Assembly: GCA_035765775.1 (NCBI GenBank) | Contig: DASTWV010000035.1 | Span: 47,095 to 111,094, forward strand | Source: Actinomycetota bacterium | GTDB taxonomy: Bacteria; Actinomycetota; CADDZG01; JAHWKV01; JAOPZY01 | DNA: 64,000 bases | Direction of reading: 5' to 3' | Shown: positions 26,643 through 41,936 of the stretch, piece by piece | Numbering within the stretch: the stretch's first letter is position 1 | How the letters are laid out: each line of letters opens with the position of its first letter | The notes under the pieces: generated by a model | The model's database searches: none | Told to the model about the DNA's origin: nothing | Seen by the model: the letters and a program-made list of their open reading frames with translations, nothing else | Made by a program: the position numbers and the translations under genes

Positions 26643-28565
26643 TCAGCCCGCCGCCGGCGCCTTGAAGTACAGGCACGACAGGCCCGGCAGCGTCAGGCGC
26701 AGGGAGTGCGGCCGCCCGTGCACGCTGACCGGCGCCGACGCCACGCCGCCCGCATTCCCCAGCCCGGTGCCGCCGTAGTCGGCGGCGTTCGAGTTCAGGA
26801 TCTCCCGCCACCAGCCGCCCACGGGCACGCCGACCTCGTAGTCCGAGCGGTCCACCGGCGTGAAGTTGCACACCACCAGCACGGTGTCGCCTGACCGGGA
26901 CTTGCGCAGCAGGCTGATGACCGAGGCCTCGGTGTCGTTGGCGTCCACCCACTCGAATCCCGCCGGGTCGCAGTCCAGCTCGTACAGGGCGGGCTCGGAG
27001 CGGTAGGCCTGGTTCAGGTCCCGCACCCAGCGCTGCACGCCCGCGTGCGGCCCGTAGGCCAGCAGGTGCCAGTCGATCGAGGTCTCGTGGTACCACTCGT
27101 TCCACTGGGCGATCTCGCCGCCCATGAACAGCAGCTTCTTGCCCGCCTCGGCCCACATGTAGCCGAACAGCGCCCGCAGGTTGGCGAACCGCTGCTGCTC
27201 GTCGCCCGGCATCTTGCCCAGCAGGGAGCCTTTGCCGTGCGTGATCTCGTCGTGCGACAGCGGCAGCACGTAGTTCTCCGCGTAGGCGTACAGCATGCGG
27301 AAGGTCAGCAGGTTGTGGTGGAAGCGGCGGTGGATGGGGTCCAGGGACATATAGCTCAGGGTGTCGTGCATCCAGCCCATGTCCCACTTGAAGCCGAACC
27401 CTAGGCCCCCGACGTAGGTGGGCTTGGACACCATCGGCCAGGCGGTCGACTCCTCGGCGGTGGTCTGCACCGACGGCTCGGCCCGGTAGACGGTCTCGTT
27501 CAGCTTGCGCAGGAAGCCCAGCGCCTCGAGGTTCTCCCGGCCCCCGTGCTCGTTGGGGATCCACTCCCCGGCCTTCCTCGAGTAGTCGAGGTAGAGCATG
27601 GAGGCGACCGCATCCACCCTGAGCCCGTCGGCGTGGTAGGTGGACAGCCAGTGCATCGCGCTGGAGGTGAGGAAGCTGCGCACCTCGTTGCGCCCGTAGT
27701 TGAAGATGAAGCTGTTCCAGTCCGGGTGGAAGCCCTTGCGCGGGTCGGAGTGCTCGAACAGGTGCGTGCCGTCGAAGAACCCCAGCCCGTGCTCGTCGGT
27801 GGGGAAGTGGGACGGCACCCAGTCCAGGATCACGCCGATGCCGTGCTGGTGCAGCGTGTCGATGAGGTGCATGAAGTCCTGCGGGGTCCCGTAGCGGCTG
27901 GTGGGGGCGAAGTACCCGGTGGTCTGGTAGCCCCACGAGCCGAAGAACGGGTGCTCCATGACCGGCAGGAACTCGACGTGGGTGAAGCCCATGCGCTCGA
28001 CGTACTCACACAGCCTCGGGGCCAGCTCGCGGTAGGTGAGCGGCCGGCTGCCCTCCTCGGGCACCCGCATCCAGGACCCGATGTGGACCTCGTAGATCGA
28101 CTGGGGGGCATCGAGGGCGTTCAGGCGCCCGCGGCCCGCCATCCAGGCCGCGTCGCCCCAGGTGTAGTCGAGGTCCCACACCATCGAGGCGGTGCGGGGC
28201 GGCACCTCGGCGCACAGGGCGAAGGGGTCGGCCTTGTCCGCCCGGTACATGGCGTAACGGGAGGCGACGTGGTACTTGTACACGGCCCCCCTGCGCACCC
28301 CGGGGATGAACCCCTCCCAGATGCCGGAGTTCTCCCGGGCCTCCAGCGGGTGCGAGGTCTTCGACCACCCGTTGAAGTCACCGGTCACCCAGACGCCCTC
28401 GGCGTTGGGCGCCCAGACGGCAAACGCGGTCCCCCGCTCGCCCCCGAAGGTCACCTCGTGGGCGCCCATATGGTCCTGCAGCCGGCTGTGGGTGCCCTCG
28501 TTGAAGAGGTACACATCATCTGCGGTCAGCAGGCTGCGGCGTGGTGGAGCCATCGATTTGCTCAT
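26643..28565 (-). CDS. glgB: 1,4-alpha-glucan branching enzyme
   Basis: A 640-residue GH13 subfamily 9 enzyme that cuts alpha-1,4 chains and rejoins them as alpha-1,6 branches. An N-terminal CBM48 domain ([20 protein letters not shown]) precedes the barrel. The nucleophile Asp lies in [18 protein letters not shown] (about residue 318), the acid Glu in [12 protein letters not shown] (about 371) and the third Asp in [22 protein letters not shown] (in part [16 protein letters not shown]). The protein lacks the extra N-terminal domain of longer GlgBs. Its start overlaps the malQ stop as ATGA, so it is the last coupled gene of the GlgE-pathway operon. Confidence 0.96.
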   Translation of the reverse strand: MSKSMAPPRRSLLTADDVYLFNEGTHSRLQDHMGAHEVTFGGERGTAFAVWAPNAEGVWVTGDFNGWSKTSHPLEARENSGIWEGFIPGVRRGAVYKYHVASRYAMYRADKADPFALCAEVPPRTASMVWDLDYTWGDAAWMAGRGRLNALDAPQSIYEVHIGSWMRVPEEGSRPLTYRELAPRLCEYVERMGFTHVEFLPVMEHPFFGSWGYQTTGYFAPTSRYGTPQDFMHLIDTLHQHGIGVILDWVPSHFPTDEHGLGFFDGTHLFEHSDPRKGFHPDWNSFIFNYGRNEVRSFLTSSAMHWLSTYHADGLRVDAVASMLYLDYSRKAGEWIPNEHGGRENLEALGFLRKLNETVYRAEPSVQTTAEESTAWPMVSKPTYVGGLGFGFKWDMGWMHDTLSYMSLDPIHRRFHHNLLTFRMLYAYAENYVLPLSHDEITHGKGSLLGKMPGDEQQRFANLRALFGYMWAEAGKKLLFMGGEIAQWNEWYHETSIDWHLLAYGPHAGVQRWVRDLNQAYRSEPALYELDCDPAGFEWVDANDTEASVISLLRKSRSGDTVLVVCNFTPVDRSDYEVGVPVGGWWREILNSNAADYGGTGLGNAGGVASAPVSVHGRPHSLRLTLPGLSCLYFKAPAAG

Positions 28566-30700
28566 GGTTGCATCCCATCTCGGCGTGCGCGGTCTATAGC
28601 TTGCAGCCTACCCACTACCATGGGCATACAACGGATCGACTCCATCGAATGGGCCGCACGTCGCTGCCAGTTGGGGTATTCGCTCGTCGTCCCCGGGATG
28701 TTCTGCGGGCTGCGTTCGCCCCACAAATCTTCCAGGGCCAGCGCCACGGCCCGGCCGGGCGAGCGCCCCAGCCACGCCACCCAGGCGTCGAACACGGCCT
28801 CCCCAGACGCCGGATCATCGCCGCCCTCGAGCAGGCCGGCCCGGCGCAGCGCCACCACCACCGCCGCCTTCGCCGCTGAGCGCTCCGTCGCCTGGCCAGC
28901 CGCCTGCTCGGGCGTGAAGAGCCCCAGATCACGGGCCTGGTCGATGTCGTCGCCATGCCACCAGGCGGCGAACGAGGCCACGTCGTGGGTGTTCAGGGTG
29001 GCGAAGGTCTCGGCGGGCACCGGGCGCAGGCCCGGCCCGGCGATGCCCTCCTCCTCGGTGGCGAACTGCCCGACATAGCAGCGCAGGATCCCCCGGGAGG
29101 CCATCGCCCGGCGCACGTAGTCGGGCACGGTGCCCAGGTCTTCGCCCACCAGGAGCGCCCCGGCCCCCCCGCGCGCCCGGTGGGCTTCGAGGCAGAGGAT
29201 GGCATACGCCTCGTCTGGGTGGTAGCGCAGGTACGCCCCGTCGCCCGCCAGGTCCCGCCGGGGGAGGACGTAGGCCCGGTGCAGGCCCATCACGTGGTCG
29301 ATGCGGAGCGCCCCGCTGTGGGCCAGCAGGTGGCGGACGCAGGCGATGGGGTAGGCGTACCCGGTCGAGCGCAGCCGGTCGGGGTGCAGCGGCGGGTTGC
29401 CCCAGTCCTGGCCGCCCCGGTTGAGGGCGTCGGGGGGCGCACCGGTGGTGAGGCCCCGCAGGAACAGGTCCTGGTGCGCCCACACGTCGTACCCGGCCGG
29501 GTGGCCGCCCAGGGGCAGGTCGAAGAGCAGCGCCGCCCCGGTGCCGGCCACCGCCCCCCCGATCTGCTCCTCGGTCAGGAGCTGGGCGACGCGGTGGTAC
29601 GCCCGGGCCTCGGGTGGCACCTCGCCGGGCCCGAGCCGGCCCGCTGCGGCCTCGCCCGGCCAGCACGGCCACGGCGACCGGAAGTGCTCGCAGGCGGCCC
29701 GGAAGGTGGCGTAGGCGTCGAGGGCCGGCCGGGAAGCCGCCAGGGCCTCGAGGGCGCCCCGGCGGCGCCCGTCCGTCCCGCCCTGCGACCGCAGTGCCAC
29801 CTCGAGCACCCCCCGCTTCGCAGCGGCGACCGCCCGGTAGTCCACCCACCCGGGGTCGGGGCCGTCGGGGATCCCGAAGCGCCGCTGCGCTTCCTCCAGC
29901 GCGGCCCGGGCGGCATCCGACGCCGCCACCTCGGGCACCGCCCGCAGGTCGAGGTAGGCCTCGTTCCAGAACAGGCGCGAGACCGGCGAGTAGGGGCTCG
30001 GCTCCAGCGGCTCGTCCAGGAATGTGGCGAGGAGCGGCAGCGTGGCCACCAGCGACCCCCCGAGCCCACCGATGAACTCCAGGAGGTCGTGCAGGTCGCC
30101 CAGGTCGCCCAGCCCGATGGAGTGGGCGGAGTGCAGGGCGTAGAGCGGGGCGAACACGCCCCACAGGCGGTCGCCGTGGCCGGAGGGGGCCCGCGACGGG
30201 GCCGAGATGATCAGGGCGGAGCCGGAGAGCCCGGCGGCCGAGACCTCGAGCCGGTGGTAGCCCGTCGGCAGGCGGAGCCGTACCGGGACCTGGATCTGGA
30301 TGTGCACGGCCCCGTCCACCCCGGCCATGGCGCTCAGGTGCCGGACGTCGAGGTCCCCGGCGACCGAGATCACCGGGCCGTCCTCGGGCGTGATGGCGAA
30401 CCGGGCGGTGCCCGACGCCTCCCGCTGCGCTACCCGCAGGAGCACCGACGCCAGCACCCCGTCGCGTGCGACGAGTACCGGCTCGACCACCTGGCGCCAG
30501 ATCTCGCGCCGCCGGGCGCCCATCGCGGCCTCGACCTCCCGGGTGGTGGCTCCCGCCTCCGGGATCGGCGCGCCCAAGGCGGCGGCGACCGCCACCAGCG
30601 CCTCGTCCGAGGCCTTGCGGATGCGCCCCTCGGTGTCCCGGTAACTCTCCTGAACGCCCCACAGCCGGGCCAACTCGCGCACCGTGGCCCGGGCCTGCAC
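28562..30700 (-). CDS. malQ: 4-alpha-glucanotransferase (amylomaltase)
   Basis: A 712-residue GH77 enzyme that transfers maltooligosaccharide segments between alpha-glucans. Motifs in order: [18 protein letters not shown] (substrate-binding 250s-type region), [15 protein letters not shown] (nucleophile Asp about 468), [15 protein letters not shown] (acid Glu about 520) and [12 protein letters not shown]. The C-terminal [17 protein letters not shown] is a family signature. The N-terminal 160 residues are an extra domain found in actinobacterial MalQ. The GTG start directly abuts the stop of the TreS-maltokinase gene, and the stop overlaps glgB. Confidence 0.95.
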   Translation of the reverse strand: MQARATVRELARLWGVQESYRDTEGRIRKASDEALVAVAAALGAPIPEAGATTREVEAAMGARRREIWRQVVEPVLVARDGVLASVLLRVAQREASGTARFAITPEDGPVISVAGDLDVRHLSAMAGVDGAVHIQIQVPVRLRLPTGYHRLEVSAAGLSGSALIISAPSRAPSGHGDRLWGVFAPLYALHSAHSIGLGDLGDLHDLLEFIGGLGGSLVATLPLLATFLDEPLEPSPYSPVSRLFWNEAYLDLRAVPEVAASDAARAALEEAQRRFGIPDGPDPGWVDYRAVAAAKRGVLEVALRSQGGTDGRRRGALEALAASRPALDAYATFRAACEHFRSPWPCWPGEAAAGRLGPGEVPPEARAYHRVAQLLTEEQIGGAVAGTGAALLFDLPLGGHPAGYDVWAHQDLFLRGLTTGAPPDALNRGGQDWGNPPLHPDRLRSTGYAYPIACVRHLLAHSGALRIDHVMGLHRAYVLPRRDLAGDGAYLRYHPDEAYAILCLEAHRARGGAGALLVGEDLGTVPDYVRRAMASRGILRCYVGQFATEEEGIAGPGLRPVPAETFATLNTHDVASFAAWWHGDDIDQARDLGLFTPEQAAGQATERSAAKAAVVVALRRAGLLEGGDDPASGEAVFDAWVAWLGRSPGRAVALALEDLWGERSPQNIPGTTSEYPNWQRRAAHSMESIRCMPMVVGRLQAIDRARRDGMQP

Positions 30701-36204
<5,504 letters not shown>

Positions 36205-36506
36205 CTGTCTCCTTGATTGTGCGGGTCTGGGGTGGTGGGGGCCCAGCCCGGGACCCGGCTGGCGCCGGGGGCGGCGCCGCGGCGCCCCGCCTGCCCTGGA
36301 GGGTCGATGATACCGAGAGGCACCTGCCGGCAGGGGTCTGCGGCGCGTTCCATGACGTTCGTTGTCCCCATAGCCGTAGCTTTCCCCTTTTGGGGCCCGG
36401 TTTGGGGCCCGGGTTGCCGGACCGAGGGCTGTAACCTGCCCGCCCAGGAGCACCTCGGCCGTGTTCCGGGTAGAACCTACCCAGATCGGAGAAGGACCAC
36501 CACCTC
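36205..36506. other. Divergent intergenic region between glgE and glgM
   Basis: These 302 bp carry no gene I accept. They hold a 12-bp tandem duplication (TTTGGGGCCCGG twice, about 36389-36411) and a perfect inverted repeat GGGTAG-AAC-CTACCC (36468-36482), 25 nt upstream of the glgM start. Either could be an operator controlling the divergent glg genes, but I see no clear -35/-10 pair. Confidence 0.4.
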
Positions 36507-37715
36507 ATGAAGGTTGCTCTGATGACCCGGGAGTACCCGCCCGAGGTCTACGGCGGGGCGGGCGTGCACGTGGCCCACCTGGCCGCCGAGCTCGCCCGGC
36601 ACATCGCGGTCGAGGTCCGGTGCTTCGGCCAGCCCCGGGAGCCGGGCCCGCCGGGGAGCCCCGAGGTGCGCGCCTTCGGCGTCCCGAACGCCGGACCCGA
36701 TGCGCCGGAGAACCTCGCCACACTGGAGACCGTCATGGTCAACCTGGCCATGGCTGCCGGCCTCGGCGGTGTCGACATCCTTCACAGCCACACCTGGTAC
36801 GCCAACCTCGGGGGCCACGCCGGGAAGCTGCTCAACGGCATTCCGCACGTGATGACCAGTCACAGCCTGGAGCCAAAGCGCACCTGGAAGGCGGAGCAGC
36901 TGGGCGCCGGCGGCTACGCCCTGTCCAGCTTCTGCGAGCGCACCGCCATCGAGTCGGCGGACGCGGTGATCGCGGTCTCCGCCCAGATGCGCCGGGACAT
37001 CCTCGAGTGCTACCCGATGGTGGCACCCGAGACCGTCCGGGTGATCCACAACGGGGTGAACGCCTCCGAGTACCGGCCGGACCCGGGCACCGCCATCCTC
37101 GAGGCGCACGGCATTGACCCGGCCCAGCCCAGCGTGGTGTTCGTGGGCCGCATCACCCGCCAGAAGGGCATCACCCACCTCCTGGACGCCGCCGCCGAGC
37201 TCGACCCCGCTGCTCAGCTCGTCCTCTGCGCCAGTGCCCCGGACACCCCGGCGATCGCCGCCGAGACCGAGGCCAAGGTGGCCGACCTGCAGGCCCAGCG
37301 GCCCGGCGTCATCTGGCTGTCCGACGTCCTGGAGAGCGCCGCGATCATCCAGGTCCTCAGCCACGCCACCGTCTTCTGCTGCCCGTCGATCTACGAGCCG
37401 CTCGGCATCGTCAACCTCGAGGCCATGGCGTGCGAGGTCCCCGTGGTGGCCACCGCCACCGGCGGCATCCCCGAGGTCGTCGAGGACGGCGTCACCGGGC
37501 TGCTGGTCCCCTACCGGCCCGCCGCCGACGGGCAGGGGCCGGAGGACCCGGTCGCCTTCGCCAAGGAGCTGGCGCACCGGATCAATGAGGTGCTGGCCGA
37601 CCCCGCCCGGGCGGCCGAGATGGGCCGGGCGGGCCGCCGCCGGGTGATCGAGCATTTCACCTGGAAGGTAGCGGGCCGCAAGACCATTGCGCTGTACGAG
37701 TCGCTGATCGGGTGA
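36507..37715 (+). CDS. glgM: GT4 glycogen synthase / ADP-glucose:glucose-1-phosphate maltosyl-forming enzyme
   Basis: A 402-residue GT4 glycosyltransferase beginning [20 protein letters not shown], with [17 protein letters not shown] acceptor region ([14 protein letters not shown]), [18 protein letters not shown] and the nucleotide-sugar motif [20 protein letters not shown]. It is of the type of mycobacterial Rv1212c, long annotated as glycogen synthase GlgA but shown to make maltose-1-phosphate from ADP-glucose and glucose-1-phosphate (GlgM). Its position divergent from glgE supports that role, which makes it the second source of GlgE substrate. No glgC (ADP-glucose pyrophosphorylase) is in the window. 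The ribosome site GGAGAAGGA lies upstream of the ATG. Confidence 0.9.
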   Translation: MKVALMTREYPPEVYGGAGVHVAHLAAELARHIAVEVRCFGQPREPGPPGSPEVRAFGVPNAGPDAPENLATLETVMVNLAMAAGLGGVDILHSHTWYANLGGHAGKLLNGIPHVMTSHSLEPKRTWKAEQLGAGGYALSSFCERTAIESADAVIAVSAQMRRDILECYPMVAPETVRVIHNGVNASEYRPDPGTAILEAHGIDPAQPSVVFVGRITRQKGITHLLDAAAELDPAAQLVLCASAPDTPAIAAETEAKVADLQAQRPGVIWLSDVLESAAIIQVLSHATVFCCPSIYEPLGIVNLEAMACEVPVVATATGGIPEVVEDGVTGLLVPYRPAADGQGPEDPVAFAKELAHRINEVLADPARAAEMGRAGRRRVIEHFTWKVAGRKTIALYESLIG

Positions 37716-37814
37716 GCTAGCCTCCAGGGTGTTCCGCCATTCTGCCGAAGTGGGTGGCCCCGACCAGCGCCGGGACGTGGACGAGGGCGGGTGGTTAGGG
37801 CGAGACTTGGCGCT

Positions 37815-38069
37815 ATGACCGGCGGCCATGAGTTCTTCCGGGAGTATGTGACCGAGGACGGCCGCCCGCTGGAGTACGCCCCCATCCCGTACGACCTCGC
37901 CGGGAGCCTCGAGGCGGCTCTCGCCGGGCGCCGCCTGCAGGCGGTGGTGCCGTGCTGCACGTGCGGCTGGCGGGGGACCGGCATCGACCGCTCAGCGGTG
38001 GACCTGGAGAGCGGCCGGCCCGAGGGCGATCCCTTCGCCCAGTGGTTCCTGCACCACATGGTGCCCTGA
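37815..38069 (+). CDS. Small conserved-looking hypothetical protein
   Basis: An 84-residue soluble protein starting MTGGHEFFREYVTEDGRPL. A central CCTCGWRGTG, with three cysteines, could be half of a metal knuckle. I do not recognise a family. An in-frame GTG at 37791 would add eight residues; no strong ribosome site decides between them. It lies between glgM and the repeat-flanked AbiEi-type gene. Confidence 0.5.
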   Translation: MTGGHEFFREYVTEDGRPLEYAPIPYDLAGSLEAALAGRRLQAVVPCCTCGWRGTGIDRSAVDLESGRPEGDPFAQWFLHHMVP

Positions 38070-38091
38070 GGGGCCGTGCGGCCGGGCGTCG

Positions 38092-38143
38092 CTGCACTCT
38101 CTGGAACGTTTTTATCAGCAGGTGATAAAAACGTTACCCGGCG
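38092..38143. repeat. 52-bp direct repeat, left copy
   Basis: Identical to 39140-39191 except for G/T at 38104. It contains AACGTTTTTATCA-GCAGG-TGATAAAAACGTT, an inverted repeat with a 5-nt loop. The stop codon of the AbiEi-type gene (38134-38136) lies inside the right arm. The two copies bracket that gene exactly. Confidence 0.9.
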
Positions 38144-39096
38144 TCGTCTGCGATCTTGTTCCGGAGGGCGGTGAGCCGGGCCACCGCAGCGAGGATCTGC
38201 TGCGCCACACCGTCGGGGTCGTGCTCTATGTCGTACGTCGTGATGTAGAGGATCCACCACCCGAGGCCCACCAGCTCGTTGTTGCGGGCCTGGTCGGCGG
38301 CCCACTCCACCAGTTGCGAGTGGTGCAGGTAGCTGACCACCTCGATCCCCAGGAAGAGCAGGACGAAGGCGAGGTCCAGGCGGCGCCGCTTCCCGTTGGG
38401 CAGGACCACCTCGTGCTCTTCGAGCCAGCCCTCCAGCCCGAGCCTCCGGACAAGCTCCACCAGGCGGGCCTGGTACCAGCTGTCCGGATGGTGCCTGCGC
38501 CCCTGCCGCTCGGCGAGCAGCGCGGCGGCAAGCCCCCGGTCCGCCCCTACCGCCGCCAGGGCTGCGAGCCGCTTGCCCAGGTAGTCGAGGGTGGTGCGTT
38601 TCCGGGCGAGGACGTGGTCAAGGACCTTCCCCGCCACCTTCTGGTCCAGCACCTCGGGGAGGTCGAGCACCGTCCGGGAGATCGAGGTGGCCGGCACCCC
38701 CAACGGCCGGGAGCGATCGGCGAGATCAAGGGCTTCCACCCGGAAAACGGTCAGGTGCTTGATGCTGCGCTCCCGCGTGCGCTGGACGATTGCGATCTCG
38801 ATTTCCTCGAAGTCATCATCCAATCCGATGGGCAGCTTATAGAGCCAAGCGGCGCTCCGCAGGCACGCGACCGACCCCCGCACGGCGAGTGTGGCCGCCT
38901 GCACCGACTGCTCGTACGTGCGGGGGGCGCCGCCCACCCGGTAGACCCCCCGGCCGGCTACCACCCAGTGCCCCCGGGCGACGTGGCGCTGGATGTCGGC
39001 GCTCTTCATCCCCCGAGCGAGGGCCTGGGGCCGGGTGATCAGGCCGTGCTGCAACTCGGCCCGCCTCTGGATCGCCTGCTGGACTCCGGTGTTCAC
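38134..39096 (-). CDS. AbiEi-type N-terminal domain plus DUF559/Vsr-like nuclease domain
   Basis: A 320-residue protein. The first 70 residues form the winged-helix of type IV toxin-antitoxin antitoxin AbiEi (HGLITRPQALARGMKSADIQ, GRGVYRVGG). The middle is the AbiEi-like core, and the C terminus (about 225-300) is a Vsr/DUF559 PD-(D/E)xK-like fold with LDLAFV, LGIEVVS and DQARNNELVGLGWWILYIT. The acidic pair Asp and Glu of the fold is present. Many actinobacterial genomes encode such proteins without a recognisable AbiEii toxin, and none is adjacent here. The start is a GTG at 39096. It is enclosed by 52-bp direct repeats, suggesting a mobile or duplicated cassette. Confidence 0.8.
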   Translation of the reverse strand: MNTGVQQAIQRRAELQHGLITRPQALARGMKSADIQRHVARGHWVVAGRGVYRVGGAPRTYEQSVQAATLAVRGSVACLRSAAWLYKLPIGLDDDFEEIEIAIVQRTRERSIKHLTVFRVEALDLADRSRPLGVPATSISRTVLDLPEVLDQKVAGKVLDHVLARKRTTLDYLGKRLAALAAVGADRGLAAALLAERQGRRHHPDSWYQARLVELVRRLGLEGWLEEHEVVLPNGKRRRLDLAFVLLFLGIEVVSYLHHSQLVEWAADQARNNELVGLGWWILYITTYDIEHDPDGVAQQILAAVARLTALRNKIADDAG

Positions 39097-39106
39097 CGCT
39101 ACAGCT

Positions 39107-39125
39107 AAGCAGGGGGGTATGACAA
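39107..39125 (-). promoter_or_regulatory. Conserved 19-bp upstream motif of AbiEi-type gene 1
   Basis: Read on the coding strand it is TTGTCATACCCCCCTGCTT, ending 10 nt before the start codon. An identical 19-mer sits at exactly the same distance from the second AbiEi-type gene (63722-63740). TTGTCA could serve as a -35 box; the C-tract could be an operator. Confidence 0.65.
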
Positions 39126-39139
39126 TCCAGGGGGTATCC

Positions 39140-39191
39140 CTGCACTCTCTGTAACGTTTTTATCAGCAGGTGATAAAAACGTTACCCGGCG
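39140..39191. repeat. 52-bp direct repeat, right copy
   Basis: Here the inverted repeat is perfect over 15 bp: GTAACGTTTTTATCA-GCAGG-TGATAAAAACGTTAC. It ends 17 nt from the stop of the ftsH-like gene, so it could also act as that operon's terminator. Confidence 0.9.
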
Positions 39192-39207
39192 GCCAGCCCC
39201 AGGGGGG

Positions 39208-40761
39208 CTAGCGGAAGGGCAGCTCCCGTACCGGGGCCAGGCCGGGGGACTCCTCCGGCTCGTAGGACAGGTCCCGGTCCTCCTCGGGGATCAGGCTCTG
39301 CAGCCCCGCCAGGTGGGCGATCTCGCTGCGGATCAGGGTCTCTTTGCGGATGAGCCCGTCGGCGATGGCCGCCAGGCGCTCCTTGTTGTCCGACAGGATG
39401 CTCCGGGCAGCCTGCTCGGCCTTCATGATGAGGGCCTTGGCCTCCCGCTCGGGCGTCGGGTCCCGCCCGTCGCGGTCGGCGTGCCGGGGGGCGTAGTCGC
39501 TGTCGTCCTCGTCCAGCCGGTCGGTCATGCCCCACTTGTTGACCATCCGCCGGGCCAGTTCCCAGGCCTGCTCCAGGTCGTCCTCGGCCCGGGTGGAGGG
39601 CTCGCCGAAGGTGATCTTCTCGGCCGCCCGGCCCCCGAGCAGCACCATGAGCTGTGACATCAGCTCCCGGCGGGTCATGACCTCACCGTCGTCGCTCGCC
39701 GACCAGTTCGACCGCCCGAGGCCCCCCATCCGCCCGATGATCGACACCCGGGCCACCGGCCGGATCCCGCGCAGGAGCAGCGAGAGGAGGGCGTGGCCGG
39801 CCTCGTGGTAGGCGATGAGGCGCTTCTGGTCGTCGGAGATCGGCTTGTTGGAGCGCTGGCCGGTCACCACCCGCTCGACGGCCTCCTCGACCTCCTCCTG
39901 GGTGATCCGCTCCCGGTGCTGGCGGGCGGCGAGGAAGGAGGCCTCGTTGATGATGTTGGCCAGCTCGGCGCCGCTCAGGCCCGGGGTGCGTCTGGCCACC
40001 GACATCCAGTCGACCTGCCCGGAGAACGGCCGCCGGGAGGCGTGCAGCCGGAGGATGGCCAGCCGTCCCCCCACGTCGGGCTTGTCCACGTGGATGCGCC
40101 GGTCGAAGCGCCCGGGGCGCAGGAGGGCGGGGTCGATGAGCTCGGGCCGGTTCGTGGCCCCGATGAGCACGACACCGTGTGACATGGCGAAGCCGTCCAG
40201 CTCCACCAGCAGCTGGTTGAGCGTGTGGTCGAACTCCCGGTCCCCGCCGACGTCGGCGCTGCGCCGGCGCCCGACGGCGTCCAGCTCGTCGATGAAGACG
40301 ATCGACGGGGTGTTCTTCTTGGCCTCCTCGAAGAGCTGGCGCACCCGGGCGGCCCCCACGCCGACGTACACCTCGACGAAGCTGGAGGCGGACACCGAGT
40401 AGAACGGTGCCCCGGTCTCGCCCGCCAGCGCCCGGGCCATCAGGGTCTTGCCCGATCCGGGCGGCCCGTAGAGCAGCAACCCCCGGGGTAACTGCGCCCC
40501 CAGCGCCGAGAACCGGGTGGGGTCGGTGAGGTAGTCCTTCACCTCTTTCAGCTCGGCCACCACATCGTCCAGCCCGGCGACGTCGGAGAAGGTCACCGTG
40601 GGCTGGTCGACGTTGAGCTTCACCGACTTCGGGGCGAAGCTGCTCAACTTGTGGGTCATCTGCTTCTTGGACTGGCGCAGGGCCACCAGCGAGCCGCCGA
40701 CGATGACGACCGCGGCAATGATGAAGGCCGGGTTCCAGAGGATTTTTAGCCAGCTCGGCAC
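39208..40761 (-). CDS. ftsH: FtsH-like ATP-dependent zinc metalloprotease, short N-terminus
   Basis: A 517-residue AAA protease. One membrane segment (about residues 8-25) is followed by an AAA domain with Walker A GPPGSGKT, Walker B IVFIDELDAVGRRR and SRH region GATNRPELIDPALLRPGRFDRR (in part NRPELIDPALLRPGRFD). The zinc site is YHEAGHALLSL, with RAEDDLEQA supplying the third ligand. Typical FtsH has two membrane segments around a periplasmic domain; here that domain and one segment are absent, so this is probably a paralogue specialised for cytoplasmic-face substrates. The GTG at 40761 follows GGAAGGAGCAAGCACA. It is co-transcribed with the small membrane protein upstream. Confidence 0.9.
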   Translation of the reverse strand: MPSWLKILWNPAFIIAAVVIVGGSLVALRQSKKQMTHKLSSFAPKSVKLNVDQPTVTFSDVAGLDDVVAELKEVKDYLTDPTRFSALGAQLPRGLLLYGPPGSGKTLMARALAGETGAPFYSVSASSFVEVYVGVGAARVRQLFEEAKKNTPSIVFIDELDAVGRRRSADVGGDREFDHTLNQLLVELDGFAMSHGVVLIGATNRPELIDPALLRPGRFDRRIHVDKPDVGGRLAILRLHASRRPFSGQVDWMSVARRTPGLSGAELANIINEASFLAARQHRERITQEEVEEAVERVVTGQRSNKPISDDQKRLIAYHEAGHALLSLLLRGIRPVARVSIIGRMGGLGRSNWSASDDGEVMTRRELMSQLMVLLGGRAAEKITFGEPSTRAEDDLEQAWELARRMVNKWGMTDRLDEDDSDYAPRHADRDGRDPTPEREAKALIMKAEQAARSILSDNKERLAAIADGLIRKETLIRSEIAHLAGLQSLIPEEDRDLSYEPEESPGLAPVRELPFR

Positions 40762-40802
40762 TGTGCTTGCTCCTTCCGGTGGGCGGGGAGGCTGCCCGTG
40801 GG

Positions 40803-41060
40803 CTACTGCTGCAGCTTCTTGAGGGCGTCCGCCTTCTTGATGAGGCTGGGAAGGACGGCGAAGATCTCCTTCATGCTCCGCTTGGGGGCGGGGCCGATCT
40901 GTGGCTGCCCCTCGGTCGAGACGGTCTCCGCCAGCGCCGATGCCCGCGACACCAGGGCGGCCATCGACTTCAGGTTCCGGCCGATCACGATCAGCAGGAT
41001 GAGGACGATGGCCAGGAACAATGCCAGAAGCCCGAGGGCTGCGAGGAGCACTACCTCCAT
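40803..41060 (-). CDS. Small single-pass membrane protein
   Basis: An 85-residue protein with one strong N-terminal membrane helix (residues about 4-28) and a charged cytoplasmic tail that ends in a predicted helix (LPSLIKKADALKKLQQ). I recognise no family. It lies 41 nt upstream of the FtsH-like gene on the same strand, so a role as partner or adaptor of that protease is plausible but unproven. Confidence 0.65.
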   Translation of the reverse strand: MEVVLLAALGLLALFLAIVLILLIVIGRNLKSMAALVSRASALAETVSTEGQPQIGPAPKRSMKEIFAVLPSLIKKADALKKLQQ

Positions 41061-41192
41061 GTGTCTGCCCCTGTGGGCCGTTCCTGGCCCCTGAGGGGTG
41101 CTCGAGCAGCACCCGGGATCGTGGTCCCCGTACGATAAACGGGCACCCGGCGGGGCGTCAACAATCCTCTGATGGGGATCTGGCGGGAACCC

Positions 41193-41936
41193 CTAGGAGG
41201 CTGACGGGACGGGCACGAGGGGTGCCGATCCGGCCGTGCCCGTCACCGACGGTGTGGCCCCCGGCGACGGTGTCGGCGTCACGCCCTCCACCATGTGGCG
41301 GCTGTGGAACGTCTTGATGGCCGCCTCGAAATCGTCCTGGTGCTTGGCGAAGTTCTTCTTGTCGCACTCCAAGGTGACGATCTCGAGGTTGGCCCCGTTG
41401 AAGATGAAGTAGTCCGAGTCCTGCAGCTTGACCGGCACACCGCTGCTGAAGTCGGTGAAGTCCACGATGTAGTGGACCGAGACCGCACCGTTGATCGTGC
41501 CGTAGTCCGGCCCGGAGATGATGGTGGCGTCCGGCCGCCCGCTGGCGTTCGGCCCCTCGAGGGTGTTGAGCTCCTTCTGCATGTCTTGGGTCTTCGCCCG
41601 GGCGGCGTTCACCGGTTCCTTCAGGAACTGGGCCTGCACCCGCACCCCCACGCCGTCGCCGTCGGACTCGAAACGGATCGTGTCCACCTGGATCGGCGCC
41701 TTCTGTTTCGCCCACTCCCGCGGGAAGGTGATGGTCCAGCCGTACAGGGAGTCCTCCTGGGTCACGGTGGGCTTGCCGACGAAGGGCAACTGCAGCTTGC
41801 CGAAGGCGGCGGCGACGCCCACCCCGACGATGAGGATCGCCGAGATGACCCCCGCGATCAGCAGGATCCGGCGCCCCGTGGACATCGGGACGGGGACCAG
41901 CGGGGTGGGCTCGGGCTCATTGGCTCGGAGCGACAA
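41193..41936 (-). CDS. Single-pass exported protein, possible PsbP-like fold
   Basis: A 247-residue protein: a short cytoplasmic stretch with Pro-rich PTPLVPVPM, one membrane anchor (about 21-45), a globular exported domain and a Pro/Ser/Thr tail. The domain starts with SLYGWTITFPREWAKQ and includes FESDGDGVGVRVQAQF; the pattern resembles PsbP/DUF1795-type lipoproteins but I cannot confirm it. The start is a TTG at 41936 with GGAGGGTCAGG upstream, overlapping the end of the upstream lipoprotein gene by 20 nt. The two are probably co-expressed. Confidence 0.62.
   Translation of the reverse strand: MSLRANEPEPTPLVPVPMSTGRRILLIAGVISAILIVGVGVAAAFGKLQLPFVGKPTVTQEDSLYGWTITFPREWAKQKAPIQVDTIRFESDGDGVGVRVQAQFLKEPVNAARAKTQDMQKELNTLEGPNASGRPDATIISGPDYGTINGAVSVHYIVDFTDFSSGVPVKLQDSDYFIFNGANLEIVTLECDKKNFAKHQDDFEAAIKTFHSRHMVEGVTPTPSPGATPSVTGTAGSAPLVPVPSAS

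Noticed and set aside
28676..28720. Possible third copy of the PRNIC-type element inside malQ (PQNIPGT)
   Set aside because: It is the normal conserved C-terminal MalQ motif, so the resemblance is coincidental.
38092..39191. Insertion sequence because of the flanking repeats
   Set aside because: The repeats are direct, not terminal inverted copies of each other in the IS sense, and no transposase is encoded between them.
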